Source: a virus
Strand: one strand, 5' to 3'
Length of the DNA: 26,588 bases
Virus record (IMG/VR): IMGVR_UViG_3300038552_000129
Coordinates: 1 to 26,588 of that record
The notes beneath the pieces were generated by a model that was not told the DNA's origin, searched no databases, and saw only the letters and a program-made list of their open reading frames with translations. Shown here in pieces: positions 12,556-19,747 of the stretch. Position numbers and translations under genes: made by a program. Position 1 is the stretch's first letter, and every line of letters begins with the position of its first letter.

Positions 12556-12749
12556 TCCGCACCGTCCGGCTTGAGGTCATGGTACGCCTGGTCGAGCGCG
12601 TATGCGAAAATCTTCGCGCCCGTGCTGCCGTGCTGGAACAGAAGGTCGATTTCGCGGAGCAACTCGCGACGAACCTCCTTCCAGTTTCCGTCGTAGCGTT
12701 CGACGTATTCGTTGACGCACCTTTGCGCCGTCTTCGCGTAGTCGTTCAT
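12552..12749 (-). CDS. Hypothetical helical protein, 65 residues
   Basis: ATG 12749 overlaps the resolvase stop (ATGA) and has GGAGG nearby upstream. The sequence is nearly all helix (KTAQRCVNEYVERYDGNWKE, VRRELLREIDLLF, KIFAYALDQAYHDL). Unknown function; translationally coupled to the resolvase. Confidence 0.65.
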   Translation of the reverse strand: MNDYAKTAQRCVNEYVERYDGNWKEVRRELLREIDLLFQHGSTGAKIFAYALDQAYHDLKPDGAE

Positions 12750-13297
12750 GGGTCTAACCTCCCTGCCCTGTATGCGGCGACGACACACGCTGCCGCGTCG
12801 AGGATATGTGGCTTCGCCACGTTGCGCGAACTCTGAAGAAGAGTGGAGAGTTCGGGATAACGTTCGAGGAGATGCGCGTGAACACTCTCCTCGCTCGGGA
12901 CGCGTCCGCTCTTGATTCCGAGGACGTCCTTCCTGATACGCTGCGGCTGCTCGACGACGACGACCTCGGGGAGCCATCGCGCGAGCAACGAACCGACGAC
13001 TCCGTTCGCCGCTCCGAGCTTTACTGCGGCTTGTGTGTGTCGAGGGTAACTCATGCCTTCGATGCACACGGCGAAGATGTCGCAATCGTACTCGCGCCCC
13101 TCCTCGACGAAGTAGATGAGGTTCTCCGCGATTGCGCTCGCGCGCATCGTCAAGTCCGCTGCGGCGGAGAGTTCATCACACTTCGTCGTTGAGATGCAGC
13201 CGACCCTCGTGAAAACGACGTCGTCGATTTGACGGGGTATGCTCGCGATGGCGACCCCGAGGCTTGCGAAGCCGGGGTCGAAGCCGATTATTCTCAT
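12746..13297 (-). CDS. RuvC-like Holliday junction resolvase
   Basis: A 183-residue RNase H-fold protein. MRIIGFDPGFASLGVA gives the first catalytic Asp (Asp7); FAVCIEGMS gives Glu80; KPHILDAAACVVAAY gives His164 and Asp167. These match the D-E-(H/D)-D layout of RuvC and of phage RuvC-type resolvases, which cut four-way DNA junctions made during recombination-dependent replication or before packaging. The length is usual. ATG 13297 overlaps the previous stop (ATGA). It would work with the YqaJ exonuclease and ERF protein encoded farther upstream. Confidence 0.85.
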   Translation of the reverse strand: MRIIGFDPGFASLGVAIASIPRQIDDVVFTRVGCISTTKCDELSAAADLTMRASAIAENLIYFVEEGREYDCDIFAVCIEGMSYPRHTQAAVKLGAANGVVGSLLARWLPEVVVVEQPQRIRKDVLGIKSGRVPSEESVHAHLLERYPELSTLLQSSRNVAKPHILDAAACVVAAYRAGRLDP

Positions 13298-13509
13298 GAC
13301 TGCCTCCCGCGTAACCAAATCCGCTGTTCTTCTGTCCACTCCCGCGGTCGCTCTACGAAGCGGATGACCACTCCAGGGGAGGAGTTCCACTTCCGGATAG
13401 TCGTCTCCAGATGGTCGACCCGTGCCTTCGCCATGTCGAGGTCGAAGTAGACGTTGTCGATGATGTCGTCTTGCTGCTCCGACTTGTAGGTCACGATATA
13501 GATTTTCAA
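13294..13509 (-). CDS. Hypothetical protein, 71 residues, TTG start
   Basis: A clear coding stretch (KIYIVTYKSEQQDDIIDNVY, FDLDMAKARVDHLETTIRKW, VVIRFVERPREWTEEQRIW) has no ATG or GTG. The best start is TTG 13509, which overlaps the previous stop (TTGA) and follows AAGGACAC. Beta strand then helix then strand suggests a small folded domain. The stop overlaps the resolvase start. Unknown function. Confidence 0.65.
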   Translation of the reverse strand: MKIYIVTYKSEQQDDIIDNVYFDLDMAKARVDHLETTIRKWNSSPGVVIRFVERPREWTEEQRIWLRGRQS

Positions 13510-13829
13510 AGCGAGTGTCCTTCCTCGACGGGGGCGTCCTTCCGGGGGCGAAGCCCCGCAGCCGCCCGCAGAGCCGCGGCGCGGGTAGCGAAGCACAGAT
13601 GTTCGACGGGGTCCCCGAGTCGCCAGAGAAACCGCTTCTCGGAGCCGCGAGGCGCCTTCCACAGGAACAGTCTCGCCCCGTTCGAGTTCTCGACGAGCCA
13701 CACGGGGGGTTTCCGTCGGACGCGCGTCGTGAGGACGTCGAGCCCGAACGCCCGCTCGACCCCGACCCTTCGCCACTTCGTCACCTTCGAGAGCCACTCG
13801 GTGCGCTTGCGTTGTCTTGTGTTACCCAT
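13506..13829 (-). CDS. Hypothetical basic protein, 107 residues
   Basis: Begins MGNTRQRKRTEWLSKVTKW, three bases after the preceding stop, with GAGGTGA as Shine-Dalgarno. Basic throughout, with strands VWLVENSNGARLFLWKAP and KRFLWRLGDPVEHLCFAT and an Ala-rich helix. It could bind nucleic acid given its charge, but no family was recognised. Confidence 0.65.
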   Translation of the reverse strand: MGNTRQRKRTEWLSKVTKWRRVGVERAFGLDVLTTRVRRKPPVWLVENSNGARLFLWKAPRGSEKRFLWRLGDPVEHLCFATRAAALRAAAGLRPRKDAPVEEGHSL

Positions 13830-13832
13830 GAT

Positions 13833-14003
13833 TCACCTCGTAAGTGCCTTTAGTTGCGCGAGACTCTCTCGCATCTCCTCCCAATCTTCGACGAGCGGTT
13901 CTGGAATGTATGAGTCAGGAAGCCGCTCGACAAGTTCCCGAGCATGTTTCGCGATTCTCCACAGTGCTCGAAGCCGTTCAATATCGTCTGTTCTGAGTTG
14001 CAT
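13833..14003 (-). CDS. Small helical protein, 56 residues
   Basis: ATG 14003 is preceded by GGAGTGAAAC, and the start follows the upstream stop by three bases. The product (MQLRTDDIERLRALWRIAKH, ARELVERLPDSY, then DWEEMRESLAQLKALT) is two charged helices. The tight packing on both sides and the strong Shine-Dalgarno support it. Function unknown. Confidence 0.7.
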   Translation of the reverse strand: MQLRTDDIERLRALWRIAKHARELVERLPDSYIPEPLVEDWEEMRESLAQLKALTR

Positions 14004-14006
14004 GTT

Positions 14007-14285
14007 TCACTCCGTAATCGCGCGGAAGAAGTCGCGCTCTTGACTTTGTAGGTTCTCACAAACGCCCCGAGCCTTGCGGGTCGCGGTCGTCCTCGACATT
14101 AGACTCGGGTTGATGTCCTCGACGAGCGCCCCGATGCAAGCGCCCATTCGAGTCGATTGCGCCGCCGCGGTTCGATGAACTCCCCATGAGAAGAGGACGA
14201 CGAGCGCGAGCAGAAGCAACCAAGGGGAGAGATGTTTCCTCCGCATCGGGGGAGGCTCTTGCGAATCGAACCTTGCTGTTTTCAT
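14007..14285 (-). CDS. Signal-anchored or secreted small protein, 92 residues
   Basis: After a basic N-terminal stretch (MRRKHLSPW), a strong hydrophobic helix LLLLALVVLFSWG spans about residues 22-36; AAAQ near 41-44 could be a signal peptidase site. The outside part has two Cys and ends charged. ATG 14285 overlaps the upstream stop (ATGA). It might act in the envelope with the lipoproteins encoded just upstream, or be a spanin-like or superinfection factor; none can be shown. Confidence 0.62.
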   Translation of the reverse strand: MKTARFDSQEPPPMRRKHLSPWLLLLALVVLFSWGVHRTAAAQSTRMGACIGALVEDINPSLMSRTTATRKARGVCENLQSQERDFFRAITE

Positions 14286-14809
14286 TGTGTAATCTCCGTA
14301 TTGCCAGACTCCAGGGACGGAACGCGGCGCTTGATGAACTGCCGCCAATCGGTGAACTTCGCACGGCGAAGGGCATACGCGGGGAAGTAGCCCCACGACT
14401 CGCGCTGCTCGCGACTCATGTAGAACAGGGTTACGCAACGTTGTCCCCATCCTTCGATGCGATGAATCGTTGTCCAGTCCATCGTATGCGTCTGGAAACG
14501 ACTTCGATGCACGAACACTCCGCCCGGACGTTCTTCGATGTAGAACCCAGAGAGGACGAAGCTCCGCATGTAGCACCATCGGTGGTTATGAAACGTGTCT
14601 TCCTGTTCGGGTTCGAGGAACCGTTGAAGGTAGAGACGCCCCTTGACGAGCGCAATCTGCGCGAGCATCAACGTGTCGGGGTCGTCCGCGCGGGGGACGA
14701 TGCGCGAACGATTCGGGAGGAGAAGATACAGCGTCCAGAATAGGTGATGTATCAACTCGTCCCAAATCTGTCCGAGCGTGAATCCGAGGCGAAGGCTATT
14801 CTTCCTCAT
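14282..14809 (-). CDS. Cupin-like phage protein, 175 residues
   Basis: The central motif FHNHRWCYMRSFVLSGFYIE, with HRIEGWGQRCVTLFYMSREQ and RESWGYFPAY and a WRQFIKRR end, follows the pattern of a small phage protein family with a cupin fold (HxH in a strand, then a GxY strand, then HRI and WGF motifs). His residues may bind a metal. ATG 14809 was chosen because GAGGA precedes it at good spacing; it overlaps the end of the acidic gene. An enzymatic role is plausible but unproved. Confidence 0.6.
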   Translation of the reverse strand: MRKNSLRLGFTLGQIWDELIHHLFWTLYLLLPNRSRIVPRADDPDTLMLAQIALVKGRLYLQRFLEPEQEDTFHNHRWCYMRSFVLSGFYIEERPGGVFVHRSRFQTHTMDWTTIHRIEGWGQRCVTLFYMSREQRESWGYFPAYALRRAKFTDWRQFIKRRVPSLESGNTEITQ

Positions 14810-15041
14810 CGTCGTCCTCATCGTCGCAGTTCCAGTCGAACTCCACTTCGAGAAGTTCGCCGTCGACCTCGATTGTCCAGTTCTCTCCGTTGACGACTGC
14901 CTCAAGGAACTCGCTCTCCATTTCGTCGAGGGCGGCGTCGATGTCCGACGTCTCCTCGCGCTCCGGGCGACGTGCGCCGCCGTGCGGTCCTCCGTGCCTG
15001 GTCCACGCGTCGAGCGCGTTTATGTTTCGGGGCTTCTTCAT
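14796..15041 (-). CDS. Hypothetical very acidic protein, 81 residues
   Basis: ATG 15041 follows AGGAGAAGGAC. The N-terminus is basic (MKKPRNINALDAWTRHGGPH) and the rest is acidic, ending in a run of about ten Asp and Glu residues. This charge split is seen in DNA-mimic or chaperone-like phage proteins, but nothing specific was recognised. Confidence 0.65.
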   Translation of the reverse strand: MKKPRNINALDAWTRHGGPHGGARRPEREETSDIDAALDEMESEFLEAVVNGENWTIEVDGELLEVEFDWNCDDEDDDEEE

Positions 15042-15050
15042 GTCCTTCTC

Positions 15051-15773
15051 CTAGTTGATGTTCTCGACGACCCAATCGCCGAGGACGAGTAGATTAGCAA
15101 AGCCGACGGGTCCGTCGCAAACTCCCGCTTCGCCGAAGCCGAAGGAGTTCACGCCGACCAGGGAGTAGGAGCCGTCCGCGTGTAGCGCGTAGAGCCCACC
15201 GCCCGAGTCGCCGTTGCAGATTGACTCTGTCCCGATGATGACCTCGTCGTAGCGAACGACCGCGTAGACAATCCTCTCGTGAAGGGCGCCCTCGGAGCCG
15301 ACCCCGTAGCCTTGCGCGACGAGGTTCTCACACTCGATAGGCTCCGACGCGATGGTCACGTAAGGCTCGGGAAGAACCTCCGCAACGAACGCGAGCCGGA
15401 CATCGTAGCGAACGTTTCCGTTGTAGTCGGGGTGTGGGACGTGCGCGACCACGGGGTACCGCCCGACGTTCTCCACTTCGATGAACTTCGGCGTTCGACA
15501 ATGTCCAGCGGTGAGAACCGTGTGCGGTCCGATGACGGTTCCCGAACAGAACCCACCGCCCGCGAACACCTTCGCGGAGCCTCGACGGTCCTGCGAGGGG
15601 ACGCCGTCGATGATAGCCGCTTCGGTGCTCCCGACGCGCTCTCCGTCGTGGCGACAGATGGGCGAGTAGTCCATATCGTCTCCGCCGCAACCCGCGAGGG
15701 CGCGCCCGAAACAGAACAGGATGAATGCTACGCCAATCCAGAAGACTACGTTGTTCTCTGTTCGTTCACTCAT
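15051..15773 (-). CDS. Trypsin-fold (S1) serine protease, predicted lipoprotein
   Basis: A 240-residue protein with an N-terminal hydrophobic helix and lipobox (ALAGC, Cys29), so it should be exported and lipid-anchored. The S1 protease core follows: IIDGVPS at about 54-60, SGTVIGPHTVLTAGHC (His91), YDVRLAFV (Asp124) and CNGDSGGGL (Ser190), a full catalytic triad. The residue matching chymotrypsin 189 is Ser184, not Asp, so specificity is probably not tryptic. Several Cys could form disulfides. ATG 15773 overlaps the upstream lipoprotein stop (ATGA). An S1 protease is uncommon in phages, and anchoring suggests envelope or superinfection action. Confidence 0.86.
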   Translation of the reverse strand: MSERTENNVVFWIGVAFILFCFGRALAGCGGDDMDYSPICRHDGERVGSTEAAIIDGVPSQDRRGSAKVFAGGGFCSGTVIGPHTVLTAGHCRTPKFIEVENVGRYPVVAHVPHPDYNGNVRYDVRLAFVAEVLPEPYVTIASEPIECENLVAQGYGVGSEGALHERIVYAVVRYDEVIIGTESICNGDSGGGLYALHADGSYSLVGVNSFGFGEAGVCDGPVGFANLLVLGDWVVENIN

Positions 15774-16228
15774 GCGATGCTCCACTCCGTCGGGCAAGGT
15801 CCGAGTTCCTTGTCGCAACCTATTGGGTCGTTGTCGTCGTCTTGCGCGAGGGTCGAGAGAAACGCGCTCTCCTCGACGCAGCCGAAGTCGTTGCACGCCA
15901 CGACGGAGAAGTCTCCCGAGGGAGGGGCGTCGATGTACGTGAGGCGACGGTCGGCGTCTTCGGTGATGTCGTAATCCCACCAAGCGAGGCGCGAGCCGTA
16001 GTACGCCTCGACATCCTTCGCCCGCCAGACGAGAACGGTGCAGCGATTCTCCGCGACGGGGGCGTCGCAGGAAATCTCGATTCGCGGAAGCTCCGCGGGA
16101 GTTCCCGTGTCCTCCGCGTCGCCGCAACCCGCAACCCACGCTCCGAGGAGGATGATGAGGGCGAGAAGGGCGAAGGTTAGGAAGCTGACGAGGTACCCGA
16201 GCGCTTTCTGTTTTTGCGTGTATTTCAT
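15770..16228 (-). CDS. Predicted lipoprotein, 152 residues
   Basis: ATG 16228 has AAGGACACA upstream. A hydrophobic helix is followed by a lipobox (WVAGC, Cys35), then a mature part with CDAPVAENRC, CNDFGC and an Asp-rich linker ending CDKELGPC. Cys residues come in pairs, suggesting disulfides outside the cytoplasm. An Ig-like or fibronectin-like beta fold is possible (CTVLVWRAKDVE, SGDFSVVACN). It is coupled to the serine protease gene, so the two may work together. No family was recognised. Confidence 0.72.
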   Translation of the reverse strand: MKYTQKQKALGYLVSFLTFALLALIILLGAWVAGCGDAEDTGTPAELPRIEISCDAPVAENRCTVLVWRAKDVEAYYGSRLAWWDYDITEDADRRLTYIDAPPSGDFSVVACNDFGCVEESAFLSTLAQDDDNDPIGCDKELGPCPTEWSIA

Positions 16229-16236
16229 TGTGTCCT

Positions 16237-18144
16237 TCACTTTGTGGCGAACCAGTTCGGTCCGGTTTTCGGTTCGGCGAGAACGGGAACCTTGAGCCCG
16301 AGCTTCGGTCCCGCCCCTTCGAGGCACTCCTTCAAAAGCGCGCGAGCTTCCGCTCCGCGTCCGATGGGGTGCTGCGTTAGTACCTCGTCGTGAACCGTGG
16401 TCACGATTGAGAACCCTTCCGGAGCGCGAGCCCGGAAGTCGTTCATCCCGATTACGAGGAGGTCGCGTGACCCCCCTTGTACGAGGTAGTTGACTACGAG
16501 GCGACAGCCCCGCGACCAGATTGCAGAGTTCACGCGAGAGCGGAGAGGCTTCCCACCCTCACCGTAGCGAGGAGAGAACGCGTCTGCTCCGAGCTTGTAC
16601 TTCGAGATGAGGTGTTTTGCGAGCGCCATGTACCCCTCTGGGTCGCGTGCCTTCCACTGTTCGGGCTGAAGCTCCGGAAGGTAGCGAATCCTTCCCGCCC
16701 GCGTGCGAACCCACGGTACGGGTCCCCGCTTCGAGGCGATGTCGATTACGTGGCGGCGCCACGCCTCGACGCGAGGGTACTTCGCGTGCAGTAGCTTGAG
16801 GAGTTCCGCGCCCTCCTCCTCGGGAACGCCGACAGTTCGGGCGAGCTTCGCGGGTCCTCCTCCGTAGAGGAGGAAGCCGAAGTTCACCGTCTTCCCGCCG
16901 TCGCGCCCGACCCCCATCGCTTCGCCTGTCTCCGTGTGGAGGTCCTTCCCGTCGACGAAGGCTTGCAATAGCGAGCCGCCGCAGTAATCGGCGAAGTAGC
17001 GAAGCTCGATTTGGGAGTAGTCCGCGGACGTGAACTCGAAGCCGGGGTCAGGGAGGTAACACGACTTTATCAGTTCCGCGTATTCTCCGTGACTTGGTTG
17101 ATTCTGAATATTGGGGTGCGAAGACGAAAGCCGTCCCGTGACTGTCCCGAGATGAAACAGGTCGGGGTGTAGCTTCTTATCTTCCCACTGCAACGATTCC
17201 TCGATGAGTCCGTCCGTGTACGTATTGACGACCTTCGTTACGGCTTGGAAGTCGAGGCGAAGCTGCGCCAACTCTGCGCCCGGAGTCGCCTTGTCAACTT
17301 GCTCCTGCATCGTCTCCGCGTCCGTCGAGAACGCGCCCGTCTTCGTCCTCTTCTCGGTGCGCCAGAGCCCCGACTCGAAGAGGTCCTGTAGTTGCTTCGA
17401 GGAGGTGATGGAGATGTCCCCCGCGAGTTCCTTCCATCGCGCCGCGGCGAGGTCCCGCTTCGTCTCCGCGTCCGAGCGTGCCGCGCGGAGCTTGTCGCGG
17501 TCGAGCCCGATTCCGAGGAGCTTCATCTCCGCGAGCGAATGGGCGAAGGTACACTCCTCCGCGAACCAGTCGACGAGCTTCGCCTTCTCCAGTTCGGGGA
17601 GGAACTTGTGCGCGAGCGCGAGCGTCCCGCGCGCATCCTGACACGCGTAGGCTAGAACTTCCGCAGCCGAGCGCGTTCCGATGGTGGGGTCGAAGGGAAG
17701 CCCCTTCTCCCCGAGCGCTTCGAGGGAGAGCCCGACGTTCTTCCCCGTGACTAGCCACGCGGCGAGCATGGAGTCGCGGAGCCCTTCGAGCGGGTACCCC
17801 GAACGAAGCATCATCTGATGGTCGAACTTGGCATTGTGCGCCCACAGACGCCCCGCAAGCGCGAGCGCGCGAAGCCTTTCGCACACCTTGTGCAAGTCAT
17901 GGAAGGAGGCGTTCGTCCCCTTGTGTCGAAGGGGAAGGTAGTACGCGGAGCCGTCCTCGAAGGCGACGGAGAGCCCGAGGAGGGCGGAGAAGGAGACGTT
18001 GATGAAGTCCTGTCCCTGGAGGAGCGGTCCGACTGCCTCCGTGTCGAACCCGACGAGCCCGTCCTCGCCGAGCGCCGCGTCGAGCCTCCGAAGGAGCTTT
18101 GTTACCTTGAGCGGAGTGTGCGCGAGAACGTCCTTCGTCTTCAT
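16237..18144 (-). CDS. Family A DNA polymerase with 3'-5' exonuclease
   Basis: A 635-residue replicative polymerase. The exonuclease domain shows GFDTEAVG (Asp34), AHNAKFD (Asp108) and YACQDA (Tyr166, Asp170). The polymerase domain shows motif A SADYSQIELR (Asp375), motif B with R414-x3-K418-x3-F422 and Tyr427 (GGKTVNFGFLLYG), and motif C TTVHDEVL (Asp586). There is no 5'-3' exonuclease domain. Phe422 matches E. coli Phe762, often associated with virulent phages. ATG 18144 overlaps the DUF3310 stop (ATGA). It would copy the phage genome with the helicase upstream. Confidence 0.95.
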   Translation of the reverse strand: MKTKDVLAHTPLKVTKLLRRLDAALGEDGLVGFDTEAVGPLLQGQDFINVSFSALLGLSVAFEDGSAYYLPLRHKGTNASFHDLHKVCERLRALALAGRLWAHNAKFDHQMMLRSGYPLEGLRDSMLAAWLVTGKNVGLSLEALGEKGLPFDPTIGTRSAAEVLAYACQDARGTLALAHKFLPELEKAKLVDWFAEECTFAHSLAEMKLLGIGLDRDKLRAARSDAETKRDLAAARWKELAGDISITSSKQLQDLFESGLWRTEKRTKTGAFSTDAETMQEQVDKATPGAELAQLRLDFQAVTKVVNTYTDGLIEESLQWEDKKLHPDLFHLGTVTGRLSSSHPNIQNQPSHGEYAELIKSCYLPDPGFEFTSADYSQIELRYFADYCGGSLLQAFVDGKDLHTETGEAMGVGRDGGKTVNFGFLLYGGGPAKLARTVGVPEEEGAELLKLLHAKYPRVEAWRRHVIDIASKRGPVPWVRTRAGRIRYLPELQPEQWKARDPEGYMALAKHLISKYKLGADAFSPRYGEGGKPLRSRVNSAIWSRGCRLVVNYLVQGGSRDLLVIGMNDFRARAPEGFSIVTTVHDEVLTQHPIGRGAEARALLKECLEGAGPKLGLKVPVLAEPKTGPNWFATK

Positions 18145-18692
18145 AGTGTCCTTCCTTGCCAGTCGTTGAGTTTCCGAACGCACGCGTCGGAGCAAAACAT
18201 AATCTCAGCGTCGAACCCCGGAACCCCCTTGATGAAAGTTTCCGAGAGTTTGATTTCGTGGTCGCAGTACGCGCAGTAACCGCGAATCTCGAAGGGGCGA
18301 TAGTTGTAGAAGTTGTTCTTCACTCGCGCCCCCGCGTCGTCATCTCCCGCCACGCGCTGTTCGCTCGTGACGACGAGGTATTCTCCGGCGAGGTTCATCG
18401 GGGGGGAGACGCGCGTCGGTCGACCATACGGGTCGAACACGACCTCGGGATACTCCTCCTCCTCCTTCTCGACGGGAGCCGTGCGGCTCTCTTCCTCCGC
18501 GATGACTCGCGCGAGGTACCATGCCGCCTTCTTCAAGTCTTCGAGCTTGTGTCCCTTGTACTCGCAGCGGCAGACGTACTTCAAAACGTTCGCGAGGCGA
18601 AAGTCTGTCTTCGCATATGTTTCAATAACGTCGATGACTTCGATTCCGTTTTGATTGTAGTGCTTCGGATTATTGACGGGGTCGTGTGTCAT
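18141..18692 (-). CDS. DUF3310 protein with C-terminal zinc finger
   Basis: Residues 1-60 carry the DUF3310 pattern: NNPKHYNQNGIEVIDVIETY, FRLANVLKYVCRCEYKG, LEDLKKAAWYLARVI. This small phage domain is often placed beside replication genes and its role is not known. The last 50 residues add CAYC and CSDAC pairs, a likely zinc finger, so the protein (183 residues) is longer than many members. ATG 18692 was chosen because AAAGGAC precedes it and because DUF3310 normally begins just before PxHY; an in-frame ATG at 18800 would add 36 residues and touch the tRNA end. Confidence 0.82.
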   Translation of the reverse strand: MTHDPVNNPKHYNQNGIEVIDVIETYAKTDFRLANVLKYVCRCEYKGHKLEDLKKAAWYLARVIAEEESRTAPVEKEEEEYPEVVFDPYGRPTRVSPPMNLAGEYLVVTSEQRVAGDDDAGARVKNNFYNYRPFEIRGYCAYCDHEIKLSETFIKGVPGFDAEIMFCSDACVRKLNDWQGRTL

Positions 18693-18799
18693 TTCGTTTG
18701 TCCTTTTCGTTGCGGGTAGACGTTTTGTAACTCGTAGTCCTTCGCGAACCGCACACCGGCGCGTTGAGGCGTTGCCTATTTTATGAGTGTCCTTTTTCA

Positions 18800-18873
18800 T
18801 GGAGCCCTCGGGGAGAGTCGAACTCCCGGCTCGTCGATACCAACGACGCGATTTACCACTAATCGACAAGGGC
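18800..18873 (-). tRNA. tRNA-Thr (anticodon GGU), CCA encoded
   Basis: A 74-base cloverleaf folds on the minus strand: acceptor GCCCTTG with CGAGGGC; D stem GATT/AATC with loop AGTGGTA; anticodon stem CGTCG/CGACG with loop TTGGTAT, giving anticodon GGT (reads ACC and ACU); a 4-base variable loop; T stem GGGAG/CTCCC with loop TTCGACT; then U and an encoded CCA. All stems pair fully apart from one G-U. It lies between the SSB-like and DUF3310 genes. U at the discriminator position is unusual for a bacterial tRNA-Thr as far as I recall. It may supplement the host pool for phage genes. Confidence 0.93.
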
Positions 18874-18883
18874 TTGATGGACG

Positions 18884-18926
18884 TCTCGTCGCGGGGGGGA
18901 CGTGCGTCCAACCCCTCGCGACAAGA
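18884..18926 (-). other. Long hairpin just before the tRNA
   Basis: Minus strand TCTTGTCGCG pairs with CGCGACGAGA (10 bp, one G-U), and GGGG with CCCC inside it after a mismatch. No T tract follows, so it is not a classic terminator. It lies 11 bases before the tRNA 5' end and might direct tRNA processing or shield the upstream message. Confidence 0.5.
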
Positions 18927-18938
18927 GCATCCCGTAAC

Positions 18939-19292
18939 TCAGAACTCGTCGTCGCCGAAGTCCTCTGCGTCCTCCTCTTGCTCGACGGGAGCCGGAGCGC
19001 TCGCCCCGCCGTTGTACGGGGGACGCGCCTCAAGCGCCTCGAACACGTTTAGATTGATGAAGAATCCCTTCTTCGGGTCGATGACATACTTCGCCCCGGA
19101 GCGAGTCTTGATTGCGACCACGTCGTCGTCGACGGGGTAGCCGTTCTTCGTCTCCGTGGGGTGCGGAAGGGCAAGGCGAACGGTGAAGACGCCGGGGAAC
19201 TTCGAGCGCCAAACGGGACCGAAGTTCATCTTGTCCTTTTTGCCTTCGCCAGTTGAGATGAGTTGTAGCTTTGCCGGTGGTTTTCCTGCCAT
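18939..19292 (-). CDS. Putative single-stranded DNA-binding protein
   Basis: A 117-residue protein between the ERF annealing protein and the polymerase. Residues 20-85 are strand-rich with several aromatic and basic residues (MNFGPVWRSKFPGVFTVRLA, GAKYVIDPKKGFFINLNVF), consistent with an OB-like domain. The tail after a Pro/Ala linker is acidic and ends EDFGDDEF. An acidic tail ending in Phe is the interaction tip of bacterial SSB and of T7 gp2.5, which bind polymerase and helicase. No family was recognised by sequence, so the SSB call is from tail, size and position. ATG 19292 has AAAAGGA upstream. Confidence 0.5.
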   Translation of the reverse strand: MAGKPPAKLQLISTGEGKKDKMNFGPVWRSKFPGVFTVRLALPHPTETKNGYPVDDDVVAIKTRSGAKYVIDPKKGFFINLNVFEALEARPPYNGGASAPAPVEQEEDAEDFGDDEF

Positions 19293-19309
19293 TTGTCTTT
19301 ATCCTTTTC

Positions 19310-19747
19310 TTACCAGTCGTCACCGTCGGTCGTCGCATTGTCGGACGTCGAGTGACCTTTGTTGCTTTTCACTGACGCGGCTTCGTTGCCGTCGTCGTCA
19401 TCGTCTGCGGAGATTCCCGCGAGCGCTTGCACCGTGTATCGGCGCAGGTATGTCAACGCGGAGCCGAGTTGCTGCGCGTTATTGTACGGAGGAATCTCCG
19501 CCGTTGTGGAGATGAACTCTCCCGAGGTATGCACGAGCATTGTGACTAACTGCTTACCCTCTACCATTTGAATGATGGCGAGTCCGTTCGCCGTGAACGC
19601 TGGAATCACGGCGTCGAGGACTGCCGTGAGGTCGGCGTACTTGTTTCGGAAGTGTGGGTTCACCCTGTTTCGTGCGGGGTGCTTTATTGCGGCGCGCGCC
19701 TGTACGAGCGCGCTCGCCAGCTTCCCGACTGATTCATTTCTTAGCAT
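19310..19747 (-). CDS. ERF-family single-strand annealing protein
   Basis: A 145-residue protein with the ERF pattern: a helix with LASALVQARAAIKHP, NPHFRNKYADLTAVLDAVIP at about 30-49, GLAIIQMVEG, then PPYNNAQQLGSALTYLRRYT and GISADDDDDG. ERF proteins anneal complementary strands in phage recombination. It overlaps the end of the YqaJ exonuclease gene by 14 bases and has AAAGGACC upstream; an exonuclease-annealase pair is a common recombination unit. It is shorter than P22 Erf and lacks its C-terminal domain, ending in a low-complexity Ser/Asp tail. Confidence 0.85.
   Translation of the reverse strand: MLRNESVGKLASALVQARAAIKHPARNRVNPHFRNKYADLTAVLDAVIPAFTANGLAIIQMVEGKQLVTMLVHTSGEFISTTAEIPPYNNAQQLGSALTYLRRYTVQALAGISADDDDDGNEAASVKSNKGHSTSDNATTDGDDW

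Noticed and set aside
18693-18800. N-terminal extension of the DUF3310 gene from ATG 18800
   Set aside because: The extension is basic and non-conserved looking, its ATG overlaps the tRNA CCA end, and a better Shine-Dalgarno precedes ATG 18692 at the usual DUF3310 start.
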